Part shown: positions 9,398 to 18,800 of the stretch, piece by piece | Layout of the letters: each line of letters begins with the position of its first letter | How positions within the stretch are numbered: the first letter of the stretch is position 1 | DNA from: Oscillospiraceae bacterium | Lineage (GTDB): Bacteria; Bacillota; Clostridia; Oscillospirales; Ruminococcaceae | Reading direction: 5' to 3' | DNA: 64,000 nucleotides | Assembly: GCA_017466865.1 (NCBI GenBank) | Contig: JAFTTI010000013.1 | Location: 124,001-188,000, forward strand | Notes under the pieces: model-generated | Database searches by the model: none | What the model saw: the letters and a program-made list of their open reading frames with translations, nothing else | Told to the model about the DNA's origin: nothing | Program-made: the position numbers and the translations under genes

Positions 9398-10531
9398 TCA
9401 AGGCTTTTTCAATATTTTTTTCAAAGAATAAATCAGTTCATCAACCTGGTTATGATTATTGAAAACAGAGGGTGCAAAACGGATAGTTCCGTTCGGGGCT
9501 GTTCCTAAAGCGGTATGCGCCATCCCCGAACAATGAAGTCCTCCTCTTAAATATATACCGTCATTACTGAGTAATGATGCAAGTTCGTTAGGGGTAAATC
9601 CTTCTGCGTTAAAAGAAACTATCGGAGCGTAGTTTCCTCCGTTTTCGCGGTATATCCTTATTCCCTCGGTATGCGAAATTCCGTTTATAAAACGGTCACA
9701 TAGCATTTCTTCGTGTTTTCTTATATTTTCTGTTCCTTTTGAAGAAATAAAATCGATACCCTTTCCGAGTGCGTGTATTCCTACTACATTTACTGTTCCC
9801 GATTCCAATGAATCAGGCATAAATGAAGGCTGTTCAAACACCATGGAAAGCGAGCCTGTTCCACCCTCAATAAGAGGGATTAGTCTGTATTTTCCATCGG
9901 ATATTAAAAGCCCTGTTCCTGATGGGCCGTAAAGTCCCTTATGACCGGGGGCACAAATGAAATTTATTCCGTTTCCTACTTTCAGAGGAATAACACCTGC
10001 CGCTTGTGCGGCATCGACGATAAAGCAGATATTCCTTCTTCTACAGAGTTCTGCTATCTTTTCAATCGGAGGAATCTGTCCCGTTACATTACTTGCCGCT
10101 GTGCAGACTATAAGTCTTGTATCAGGGCGGATAGCATTATTAAACGAATTTACGGTCATATTATCATCGGGATAGATATGGGCAACAGAATAATTAACGC
10201 CTTTTTTCGAAAGTGAGAACACAGGTCTTACAACCGAATTATGCTCGTAATCAGAGATGACTATATGTCCGCCATATCTGTTCATTATTCCTTTTATCGC
10301 AAAATTCAGAGCCTCTGTGCAGTTAAGTGTAAAAACAACATTTTCAGGTTCAGCACCGAAAAAAGATGCTACTTTTTTTCTTGAAATATAAACTGCTTCG
10401 GCGGTATCAACAGAAAGACGATGTCCGCTTCTTCCGGGGTTTCCGCCATATCTTTCCATCGCCTCTGAAACTGCCGCATTGACTGTTTCAGGCTTAGGAA
10501 ATGTCGTTGCGGCATTATCAAAGTTAATCAT
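9398..10531 (-). CDS. Cysteine desulfurase family protein (class V PLP aminotransferase fold)
   Basis: A 377-residue PLP enzyme resembling cysteine desulfurases, which take sulfur (or selenium) from cysteine. It opens with INFDNAATTFPKPETV. The PLP lysine lies in ICAPGHKGLYGPSGTG. The family's substrate-attacking cysteine is in YLRGGLHCSGMAH near the C-terminus, and RFAPSVFNNHNQVD closes the protein. This looks like the subgroup of desulfurase-like enzymes distinct from IscS and SufS. Its start overlaps the end of the DUF3343 gene by 4 bp, a pairing that points to a sulfur- or selenium-transfer role. The actual substrate and acceptor are not visible. Confidence 0.88.
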   Translation of the reverse strand: MINFDNAATTFPKPETVNAAVSEAMERYGGNPGRSGHRLSVDTAEAVYISRKKVASFFGAEPENVVFTLNCTEALNFAIKGIMNRYGGHIVISDYEHNSVVRPVFSLSKKGVNYSVAHIYPDDNMTVNSFNNAIRPDTRLIVCTAASNVTGQIPPIEKIAELCRRRNICFIVDAAQAAGVIPLKVGNGINFICAPGHKGLYGPSGTGLLISDGKYRLIPLIEGGTGSLSMVFEQPSFMPDSLESGTVNVVGIHALGKGIDFISSKGTENIRKHEEMLCDRFINGISHTEGIRIYRENGGNYAPIVSFNAEGFTPNELASLLSNDGIYLRGGLHCSGMAHTALGTAPNGTIRFAPSVFNNHNQVDELIYSLKKILKKP

Positions 10532-10755
10532 TCTGAGTTCCCCGTATTTATAATACTTCCGGGAGTTATTCCTGCAGATTCAAGAAGAGAAACTGCATAT
10601 TCGATATTTCCTTTAAGTCTTACGCTGTATCCACATCCCGATGCGTAGTTTTTCGGCGTTTTTTCGACAGCGCAGGCATATCCGTTTGATTTTAATATAT
10701 CACAAGCCTTGTTAGCAAGAGTTATCGACGCTATTGTTATAAGATAGGTTGCCAA
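10528..10755 (-). CDS. DUF3343 protein, putative sulfur/selenium carrier
   Basis: A 75-residue protein resembling the DUF3343 family, which is often annotated as a Se/S-carrier-like protein. It reads MATYLITIASITLANKACD then a small alpha/beta fold with Cys28 (SNGYACAVEKTPKN) and Cys41 (ASGCGYSVRLKG). The second cysteine sits in a conserved GCGY turn and is the likely carrier thiol. The frame starts at a TTG with AGAGGTGAT just upstream; no ATG is in frame. It is translationally coupled to the desulfurase-like gene by a 4-bp overlap. A possible promoter (TTGCAT, 18 bp, TATACA) lies just upstream. Its role as acceptor of that enzyme's sulfur is inferred. Confidence 0.78.
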   Translation of the reverse strand: MATYLITIASITLANKACDILKSNGYACAVEKTPKNYASGCGYSVRLKGNIEYAVSLLESAGITPGSIINTGNSE

Positions 10756-10814
10756 AGCATATCACCTCTTTGTATATCAGGGATAATACAGTATATGCAA
10801 AGGCGTGGATTTTG

Positions 10815-11156
10815 TCATTTTTTAGGACCAGTCAGAAAATAGCTCTCCGAAAGCATAGCCATAACCTCTTTTTCAGAGACATCGCCCGGGATTTTAACGG
10901 TATTCCAATGAACTTTATTCATATGATAGCCGGGAATGACCGACACATAAACCTCTCTCCACAAATCAGACTGCATAGGGTCACCCTTAAAATTTATCCA
11001 GATTTCGCCTTCTCTTTCAAAAAACAGGGCAAAAATCTTCTTGTTCTTTCTGTGTCTTACAACAACTGTTTCATCGTCGAAAGGACAGTCCTCATAGGCA
11101 TCTGTAAATGTAAGACAGAAATCTATCCATTTTCTTTTGAGTTCTTTTGTATTCAT
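10815..11156 (-). CDS. MmcQ/YjbR-family protein
   Basis: A 113-residue protein of the YjbR/CyaY-like fold. Recognisable parts are the N-terminal helix LKRKWIDFCLTFTDAYEDCP, the strand pair VVRHRKNKKIFALFF and the C-terminal WNTVKIPGDVSEKEVMAMLSESY with a basic tail. Proteins of this group are often called DNA-binding because of their fold, but a specific role is not established. It stands alone on the minus strand, back to back with the moxR operon. Confidence 0.82.
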   Translation of the reverse strand: MNTKELKRKWIDFCLTFTDAYEDCPFDDETVVVRHRKNKKIFALFFEREGEIWINFKGDPMQSDLWREVYVSVIPGYHMNKVHWNTVKIPGDVSEKEVMAMLSESYFLTGPKK

Positions 11157-11180
11157 TTTATCTTTCCTCTTTGATTTTAA

Positions 11181-11209
11181 TTGACTGAAACATACTAATA
11201 TGGTAAAAT
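11181..11209 (+). promoter_or_regulatory. Promoter of the moxR-DUF58-transglutaminase operon
   Basis: TTGACT and TAAAAT boxes 17 bp apart, with TG one base before the -10 box (extended -10). They lie 43 bp before the moxR ATG. Confidence 0.75.
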
Positions 11210-11252
11210 ATATCTGTATATAAATATAACAAAATCTGAACGGAGTGGCAAT

Positions 11253-12191
11253 ATGGAAAACAAAATAAATCTTCTAGTTGAAAACATTGAAAAAGTTATT
11301 GTCGGAAAAAGAAGTGTTATCGTTGAGGTAATAGCAGCGATGCTTTCGGGCGGACATGTTCTCATTGAGGATGTTCCCGGTGTCGGCAAGACAAAACTCG
11401 TCGCGGCACTCGCTAAATCTGTTGACGGAAAATTCAACCGTATTCAGTTAACACCTGACATTATGCCTTCAGACATAATCGGATTTTCTATGCTCAATTC
11501 CGAAACACATGTATTTGAATACAGAGAAGGTGCTGCTATGTGTAACTTCCTTCTCGCTGACGAAATAAACCGTGCTTCCCCTAAGGCGCAGTCAAGCCTT
11601 CTTGAAGTTATGGAAGAATTCCAGATAAGCCTTGACGGAAAGACACATAAACTCCCCTCTCCTTTTATGACACTTGCTACTCAGAACCCCGTTGAAACAT
11701 ACGGAACATATCACTTACCCGAAGCACAGATGGACCGCTTTATCATGCGTGTTTCTATGGGATACCCTACGAATGCGGAAGAAATTGAAATTCTCGGAAG
11801 AATGGAATTTGAAAACCCCATAGACAAGATTTCTGCTGTTGTTTCTCTTGAAGAAATAACAGAATATCAGAAGAAGGTTACCGAGGTAAAGACATCTCCT
11901 CAGATAAAGACATACATTATGTCAATCGTTGAAGCAACAAGAAGATCAGATGACATAAAACTCGGTGTTTCGCCGAGAGGAAGCCTCTCGCTTCACAAAG
12001 CTGCAAAGGCTTATGCGTTTATCAACGGCAGAGATTATGTTATTCCCGATGATGTAAAGAAAATGGCAATTCCTGTTCTCTCACACAGAATTATGCTTTC
12101 ACAGAAGGGCAAGGCTGCATATTCAACACAGCAGAATGTTATTGCCTCGATTTTAGGAACTGTTCCTGTTCCGGTTACGGAGAATGTATGA
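11253..12191 (+). CDS. MoxR-family AAA+ ATPase
   Basis: A 312-residue AAA+ ATPase thought to act as a chaperone or activator for partner proteins. Walker A is EDVPGVGKTKLVAALAKS and Walker B is FLLADEINRASPKAQSSLLE, followed by the MoxR-specific sensor region LATQNPVETYGTYHLPEAQM and DRFIMRVSMGYP. Length and motifs match the family. GGAGTGGCAAT precedes the ATG. Its last 4 bases overlap the DUF58 gene, and a transglutaminase gene follows, the classic MoxR/DUF58/TGase operon found widely in bacteria. What this trio does is not well established; roles in envelope assembly have been proposed. Confidence 0.93.
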   Translation: MENKINLLVENIEKVIVGKRSVIVEVIAAMLSGGHVLIEDVPGVGKTKLVAALAKSVDGKFNRIQLTPDIMPSDIIGFSMLNSETHVFEYREGAAMCNFLLADEINRASPKAQSSLLEVMEEFQISLDGKTHKLPSPFMTLATQNPVETYGTYHLPEAQMDRFIMRVSMGYPTNAEEIEILGRMEFENPIDKISAVVSLEEITEYQKKVTEVKTSPQIKTYIMSIVEATRRSDDIKLGVSPRGSLSLHKAAKAYAFINGRDYVIPDDVKKMAIPVLSHRIMLSQKGKAAYSTQQNVIASILGTVPVPVTENV

Positions 12192-13372
12192 GAAATAAAA
12201 AAGCAGTAATAGAATATGTTGTCTGCCTTTTACTCGCCGTCGCTTATCTTATTTTCCTTGACGGCAAGGCAGGAATGTTTATTCTTATAGCACTTATAAC
12301 TGCCCCGATAATTTCTGTTCTTATAACACTTTATGCGAAATCAAAACTTGAATTTTCTTTTGATACAGAAAAAGGTATTTTAGGAAAAGGTGCAAAAACA
12401 AACGGAGTAGCATCCTTTTCTTCAGGTGCTTTTCTTCCTACACCTTTTATAACTGTCGAACTTTTTGCGGATGAACATTTTTACTGCAATCAAAAGAATT
12501 TCAGACTCGCTTTAAAGCCAAAGACAGAAAGAAAATTATCGACAGAACTTACAGGTCTTATATGCGGAAAAGGACGGACAGGAATTTTCTCTATAAATAT
12601 TTCGGACTATTTAGGGCTTATTACCTTTGATGTTTACACAGAAAGAGGGCTTATGGAATACTCAAAGAGTATAGGAATCATCCCTGATATTCCCGATACA
12701 TCGCTCAAAAATGAGCTTATAAAAAGTGCTTGTGCGGTCATATCATCGGAAGACGCCGAAGAAGCAGAAGATACAGTTCATACATTCGGCGGAAATCCGG
12801 GATTTGAGCATCGTGAATACGAACCGGGTGACCCGATAAAGAGAATAAACTGGAAACTTTCTTCGAAATATGACAAACTTATGGTAAGACTTGATGAAGG
12901 AACTGCTGAAGCAAAACAGTATGCTGTTCTTGATTTCATGCCTGATACAGATCCCGACAAGGTTACATCTCTCTACAACGAAGAAAGAATAACCGAGGGT
13001 CTTCTCGCTTTCGCCGCGGTTATATCAAAACTCGGCAAGGAACTTATCCTTTTCATCCCATTTAAAGATGGTTGGCAGCAGAGAAGTATAAAAACTATGG
13101 ATGATGTTTATGAATTACAGTTTTTATTCTCTGATTTTGAATACAAGGATATGTCGCTTTCAAGACTTCCTGATGATGTTATCAACGGAGAATCAAAAGT
13201 CGGCGTTATAACACTTTTCTCAAACTCGCCAGATGCAAAACTTCTTTCGGTAAGCGATACGCTTATCTCAAAAGGCTCTGTTGTTTTTACAGCAATTTCT
13301 GTTCCTACAACTATGGATATACCTGATTTATGGATAATAGGCGATGATTACACTTTCACAAAATACATTTAA
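12188..13372 (+). CDS. DUF58 membrane protein
   Basis: A 394-residue protein with two N-terminal membrane helices (residues ~8-50) and a cytoplasmic or exposed beta-rich part. It carries the DUF58 signature GFEHREYEPGDPIKRINWKL followed by SSKYDKLMVR, which sits at the start of a von Willebrand A-like fold (YAVLDFMPDTD). Partner of MoxR by gene pairing: it overlaps moxR by 4 bp (ATGA) and lies 9 bp before the transglutaminase gene. Function at the biochemical level is unknown. Confidence 0.9.
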   Translation: MRNKKAVIEYVVCLLLAVAYLIFLDGKAGMFILIALITAPIISVLITLYAKSKLEFSFDTEKGILGKGAKTNGVASFSSGAFLPTPFITVELFADEHFYCNQKNFRLALKPKTERKLSTELTGLICGKGRTGIFSINISDYLGLITFDVYTERGLMEYSKSIGIIPDIPDTSLKNELIKSACAVISSEDAEEAEDTVHTFGGNPGFEHREYEPGDPIKRINWKLSSKYDKLMVRLDEGTAEAKQYAVLDFMPDTDPDKVTSLYNEERITEGLLAFAAVISKLGKELILFIPFKDGWQQRSIKTMDDVYELQFLFSDFEYKDMSLSRLPDDVINGESKVGVITLFSNSPDAKLLSVSDTLISKGSVVFTAISVPTTMDIPDLWIIGDDYTFTKYI

Positions 13373-13381
13373 GGTGGATAT

Positions 13382-15568
13382 ATGAAAGATTACGCTAAAA
13401 AAGCGGCGTTTCCGATAATTTTATCAACGCTGCTTGTTTCAATGACAATGAACATATATAACGATACAGAAATAATACCGATTACTGTTCTTGCCTTCTT
13501 GTTTCTGACTGTTCTTTTCTTTCTTTTTAAACTGCTCAGTAAAAGAAAGATTTTAGGCGGTCTTGTTTATACAGCAATTCTTTTCGGTGTGCTTTTCTTT
13601 ATAATGAGTTTTATGTTCTCAAACTGGCATACGGCACCGATGCCGTTTTCAAGCTGGTTTTATGCCGCGCAGGATGAATCCACGAAATTTATGCCCTTCT
13701 CGATAATTCTGTTTGTCGGAATGTGTTATTTCCTTGCATCTGTTCTTTTTTACTACACACAGATTATTTACAGAAGTGCTGCTGTTCTTTTATGTTCACT
13801 CATTCCTTTTGCTATATATGCAAAGCGATATGAAACTCCGAAAACGATATATATCGCGGCTGTTCTGATTGTTTTTCTCGCACTTATGGTGCATCAGAGA
13901 CAGCTTTATCATAAAGAACACACCGTTTTAACAGACGGCTCATACTGGATTTCAGTTTCTTTATTCGTTGGCGTTGTAATAGGACTTGCAATAATCATTC
14001 CGAAACCTGAGGTTACCCCTTTAAGAAATGCATTTGATGAAATGATAGAAGCTATGGAAGGAGTTTCCGTTGACGCCGACAAGGTTGTCGGAAAACTTCA
14101 GACAGAAACCGACGGAAGCGAATTCAACGAAGCACCGACAGGAAAGATGTATTATTATATTCTCTCGGATGATGCCCCGTTATATCTTAAATCGCAGACC
14201 TATGATGAATATTCGGGAAAACGAAAATGGAGAGTCAGCAAAGAATATTACTCGAAAGGATATTCAGATTGGGGAAAACGCACTTTATTTACCGACTATA
14301 AAGATATTGTTGATGTTATAAAAGAATATCAGGAATTAAGCGGAATTTCAGATGGATATTACACTCCTGATGTAGATCATCCTCCTGCTACGGTAGCAGA
14401 AATTTATGCCGCAGAGTTCCCTGCACAATATGCTTTGACAACAAACGGAATACACGATATAACAGAAATCGACGGCAGTAGCAGAGTAACATACAGAAAC
14501 GCTCACGGAGATGTTTTCTGGGAAGTTTCATATATGCCTTCCAACGATAAATACAGAATCCATTATTCATCTGAAAACTGGGATATGAAAAACGGTGCAA
14601 TAAAATTTGCAACGCAGTTTGACAAAGAATCTTTCAGAGAAATTTTAACCGAAATAGAAAAATGTGATGATGAAGAAATATTCGATGAAGCAGCTGAATT
14701 ATATCTTGCAAAATATTTCATAGAGGAACTTGATGATGCAGAAAACTATCTCGATGATACAAAGGGAGAGATTTCTGACGAAATACAGGCTCTTGCCGAT
14801 GAAATAACGAAAGATTGCAATTCAGACTATGAAAAAGCTACCGCTATAAAAAACTATTTCCTTTTCGGAGATTATCGTTATCAGATAGGTTTCAAAGCCT
14901 CAGGGAATGATATTGAAACATTTATCTTTGAGGATAAAACAGGTATATGCGTTGACTACGCAACGGCAACCGTTCTTCTTGCAAGGGCGGCTGACCTTCC
15001 CGCAAGATACACAACGGGATTTTTAATGACAGAACCGATGACTGACGGATACTATGCCGTGAGAGATAAGCACGGACACGCCTGGGCGGAAATTTATATT
15101 TCAGGTTATGGATGGATGACATTCGACTCTACTCCTGCATCAGACGAAGCTGATGATATAATCGGCGGTAACGAACAGAATATCGATCCTGCTGAAACTA
15201 TGTGGGTTGTTTTCGTTCTTTCGGGTATCGGTGTTTTGCTTGCTATTCTGATTATCGTATTTCTCCCTGCAATAAGAGAAGGAATTTTCAGAATTATCTT
15301 CTCGCTTTCAAAGGGCGAAAAAAAGATAGTTAAACTTTACAAGAGAACATCAAAACTTTTAGGAAAGAAATCGGGTGAAAATACCGAAGCTTATTCTACT
15401 GTTGAACTCGCTGTTCTTGCAAAAGAAAAATTCGGATATGACATTTCTCCCGTTACAAAACTGACAGAAAAGGTTTGTTACGGAAAAATTCCCGCAGAAA
15501 AGAATGAAACCGAAAAGAGTTTTGAATGTTATAAAGAACTTTTGAAGGTAATTAAAAAGAAGAAGTAA
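13382..15568 (+). CDS. Transglutaminase-like membrane protein
   Basis: A 728-residue protein. About six membrane helices fill residues 1-200, followed by a large extracytoplasmic region containing a transglutaminase/protease-like core, a further membrane helix (~residues 612-634, MWVVFVLSGIGVLLAIL) and a cytoplasmic tail. The catalytic triad is visible: Cys523 in TGICVDYATATVLLARA, His566 in KHGHAWAEIYISG and Asp582 in MTFDSTPAS. It is the third gene of the MoxR-DUF58 operon. The enzyme may crosslink, cleave or modify envelope proteins; the family's reaction is generally not known. Confidence 0.9.
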   Translation: MKDYAKKAAFPIILSTLLVSMTMNIYNDTEIIPITVLAFLFLTVLFFLFKLLSKRKILGGLVYTAILFGVLFFIMSFMFSNWHTAPMPFSSWFYAAQDESTKFMPFSIILFVGMCYFLASVLFYYTQIIYRSAAVLLCSLIPFAIYAKRYETPKTIYIAAVLIVFLALMVHQRQLYHKEHTVLTDGSYWISVSLFVGVVIGLAIIIPKPEVTPLRNAFDEMIEAMEGVSVDADKVVGKLQTETDGSEFNEAPTGKMYYYILSDDAPLYLKSQTYDEYSGKRKWRVSKEYYSKGYSDWGKRTLFTDYKDIVDVIKEYQELSGISDGYYTPDVDHPPATVAEIYAAEFPAQYALTTNGIHDITEIDGSSRVTYRNAHGDVFWEVSYMPSNDKYRIHYSSENWDMKNGAIKFATQFDKESFREILTEIEKCDDEEIFDEAAELYLAKYFIEELDDAENYLDDTKGEISDEIQALADEITKDCNSDYEKATAIKNYFLFGDYRYQIGFKASGNDIETFIFEDKTGICVDYATATVLLARAADLPARYTTGFLMTEPMTDGYYAVRDKHGHAWAEIYISGYGWMTFDSTPASDEADDIIGGNEQNIDPAETMWVVFVLSGIGVLLAILIIVFLPAIREGIFRIIFSLSKGEKKIVKLYKRTSKLLGKKSGENTEAYSTVELAVLAKEKFGYDISPVTKLTEKVCYGKIPAEKNETEKSFECYKELLKVIKKKK

Positions 15569-15572
15569 AATA

Positions 15573-15606
15573 AAAATACCGAAGCTTAAAGCTTCGGTAT
15601 TTTTAT
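15573..15606. terminator. Terminator after the transglutaminase gene
   Basis: Near-perfect inverted repeat of ATACCGAAGCT/AGCTTCGGTAT flanked by A- and T-runs, so it can work in both directions. It starts 5 bp after the stop codon. Confidence 0.9.
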
Positions 15607-15814
15607 TTATATTATAATTCCGTCGAAATGGTCAATTTCGTGTTGAATAATCTCCGCTTTGAAATACCTATCATATTCGCCGCCATTCCGACGCAGTGCT
15701 CCGCATTTGCGACGAGAGTATCCGCGAGGTCATCGGCAACGGGAATGTCGTCATTTGTGGCGGGGACGGATTTTATTTTCAGAAATTCTTCGTCACGGAT
15801 TATTTTTTTACCAT
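15607..15814 (-). pseudogene. Broken peptide deformylase gene (frameshift plus internal deletion)
   Basis: Reading the minus strand from the ATG at 15814, a peptide deformylase N-terminus is recognisable (KKIIRDEEFLKIKSVPATN, then DLADTLVANAEHCVGMAANM). It is joined to a deformylase C-terminus with the metal-binding motif AEIIQHEIDHFDGIII. Two lesions are visible. The A-run after ATGGT has seven A where eight would keep the frame, so a stop follows at codon 5. The middle of the gene, including the EGCLS-type motif that supplies the third metal ligand, is missing, and the HEIDH segment is in a different frame. About 70 codons remain where the short deformylases of this type have ~135. It cannot encode a working enzyme, so an intact deformylase should exist elsewhere. 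Confidence 0.8.
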
Positions 15815-15835
15815 AAAATCATCTTTCAGAAAATA

Positions 15836-15868
15836 AATCATACCGCACATTTTTAGTGCGGTATGATT
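15836..15868 (-). terminator. Terminator after the FecR-domain gene
   Basis: Inverted repeat AATCATACCGCAC/GTGCGGTATGATT with a 7-base loop, 8 bp after the stop codon on the minus strand, followed by a T-rich stretch. Confidence 0.85.
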
Positions 15869-15876
15869 TGAGGAAG

Positions 15877-18800
15877 TTAGTTACCAATATAAACAGTGTC
15901 ATAATAAGTGGTTTCTGTGAATGTCAACGTACTTTCTCCGGTACCATTGATATCTGTGTAAATTTTTGAATAATTCTTACCCAAAGCACTTGAAACCGTA
16001 GCAGCATTCAAGGTGGGTGCAGAGTAGCTACTCGAGAAGTTCATAGTGTATGTACCGAGGTCATTGCCACTACTTAAATCCTTGACTGTTACATCATAAG
16101 TATAGTTGAAGCGGACATAAATGCTGGCATCGGGATAAATAAGGTCTTCCTCTACCGAGAAGTCATCCGAGCTGTATGTTCCGTCTTCGCTGCCTGCCGC
16201 AGATGCCACTCCCGTAACCGTCGCCCAACTGTAATAAGCATCTTTGTTGCTGTTGTCCCAGTAGGATTTAAGGTCGCTCATAGAGTAAACCGTGTCATAC
16301 GGAACATTGTACAAAGTAACAAAATTGCCGGGTGTGGTATTGATGTATTCTTCTATATACAACTGGCTGGCAGTTTTTACACTGTATGATACATTAGGTT
16401 TTGCAGTAAGATGTCCCTTTGTGCCGTTGTCGCTTTCCCATTCGCTTATGGTGATTTCGTTTCCGTTATAGTCATAGTAAGTCCAACCAGTGAAAGAAAC
16501 ATTGTATATATTTATATCTTTGCCGTCAGCTTCTGCAAAATCAGAAAGATTCAGATAATCCATATCATAATATGGGTCTTTGTCATTTGTTATCTTTCCG
16601 TAGGTGGTAGAGCCCATGACATAATAAGAATAATCCGACTCAGTAGTGTCGTTGAGGTAGTAAGTTATTGTAGCTCTCGGCAGACCGATAAATCTTCTGT
16701 GCGAGTCCGAAACGCCTACTGTCGTACCCGTTGCAAGTGTTGTGGAATTTGCAGTTATGCTTGTTGTATAGGTGTATGCGTTTGTGTAATCGGGGGTTCC
16801 CGACGCAAGCCCCGTACCTGTAAAGCCGTCTGAAATTTCAACCCAGACAAAGTCGCTTTTCGCTGCAATAAAGCCTGTTGGTGTACCGGGGAGAGTCACC
16901 GTCTGTCCTGTGGTGATAGCCTGATGAAGTGCAGGAGTGCTCATGTTGTTGTAATAGAACGCAAGGACTTCGTATTCCGCGACTTCATACTTCGCGATAA
17001 TATTACAGTTTTCTGTGAAAAGAGCGTTTGCGTCAACAGTAGCCGAAGTTCCGTCTTCATAATACCAACCGACAAATGTGTATCCTGGTTCTGTGGGCGG
17101 TGTGGGAACGGTTGAAAGAGTTCCGCCGACTGATATTTCCTGATCCTCACCGAAAGAAACATACTCTCCGGGGCTGTTAGTATATTCCTTTAAAAATTTT
17201 ATGGTTACATATCCATTTGCATAATACGAAGTATTCTGTGTAAACTGCTGTGTTGTACTTATTGTTACGGGATTTTCTTCTGCGTCAAGCCATCTTCCGC
17301 TGATATTTCCGCTGACTTCGGGTGTCGGAACAGAATAACCCATAGAACTGAAGCTACTTCCGCTTATGAATTCAAATTCTTCCTGAATGTCAGCGTTTAT
17401 GCCATAGAAAGTTATTGTAATAATTTCATATGCTCTGAATGTGTAATTTCCACTGAGCGCCATATTCATATCAAGAACTTTTCCGTCATATGTATACTTT
17501 GCATTAGTGCCACCCGTAATAGTGGGTGGAGTTACACCTGCCTGATTGAGCGATTGTCCCCACTTGGTTTTTTCTGTCGCAAGTGTTTCGCCATTCAGAC
17601 CTATGAATGTAATAACATTATATGAGCCTGTATCCGCAGTTATTATAAGGTCGCTTGTTACTACATAAGAAGATGTGAATTCTTCAGTGCCTATCTTCCA
17701 TATAACATACTGGGTTTCAGGGTCAAGACCTATAAAAGAAGCTGTAGGAATACTTGACGCAGGAACTGTTTCGCCTTCTTTTACAGTAACTGTTTTTACA
17801 ACTGAACTGCTATACATAAATTCAACTGTATATTCAACAACCTCTTCTTCGGTAGTTGTTTCTTCGGTTGTTGTAGTCGTGGGGGCAGTTGTAGATGATG
17901 GGGCTTTGGTTTCTTCAGGTGTTGTTGTTTCTTCGGGAACAGTTGTCACCTCGGGAGTTGTTTCTCCCGGTATTGTTGTTTCTTCGGGAAGAGTAAGCAT
18001 CTCAGGAACAGTTGTTTCTTCGGGAAGTGTTGTTTCTTCAGGAACAGTTGTCACCTCAGGAACTGTTGTTTCTTCAGGGATAGTTGTTTCCTCAGGTGTT
18101 GTTGTTTCTTCAGGTGTTGTTGTATATCTTGGTTCGCTGTCTAAAGCTTCTCTTATCTTTCTTGCAACAACTTCGTCAAGCACCATAAGTCTTGTATCAT
18201 CGGAATAGATTGCTATCTGCTTTATATTATCTGAAATAGTTGTATAATCTATTTCTGTAACAGCCTTATCGGGATCGTCAACAACAATGAAATCTCCGTT
18301 TATATCTTCTATTACGAAGAATGATGTTCCGTCAACTTCAGCTGAATTTCCGCTTTCTTCGTTGGGAGTTGTTACGATAGTAACACTCTTATCCTCGCTG
18401 ACAATTACCTTTTTACCTGTTTTCTTGCCTTCGGGAGATAAAAGTTCAACCTCAACCTTACCTTGTAAGGTCTGCTGATTTGTTATGTATCCGCCGTTTT
18501 CGTCTTCTTCAACCTTAACTACGAAACTTGTTCCTCTTACAGCCATTGTCGCCTTGGGAGTTGCAACCTCATAGGATGAATTTGATGAAAGTGGTTTTGT
18601 TATTTCGTTGAGGATTTCGCCACGCATAAGTTCGATTTTAGTCTTACTGTCTGACGATGTTCCCGTTGCGTTGAGTTTAAGAACAGTTCCGCTGTCAAGA
18701 AGAACATATTTATCGTTATCCATCGAGATGCGGAGCGTACTATCCTCTCCTACTGTGAGAATATCACCGTTTTCAAGGTTCATTCCGACATAGGCTGAAA

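Noticed and set aside
17845..18125. Short tandem repeat as a CRISPR array
   Set aside because: Units are ~15-18 bp, in frame and encode PEETT; there are no spacers or cas genes.
17675..18208. Long plus-strand frame opposite the FecR-domain gene, rich in Ser/Val
   Set aside because: It is the mirror of the PEETT codon repeat; no ribosome site, and the minus-strand gene has clear domains.
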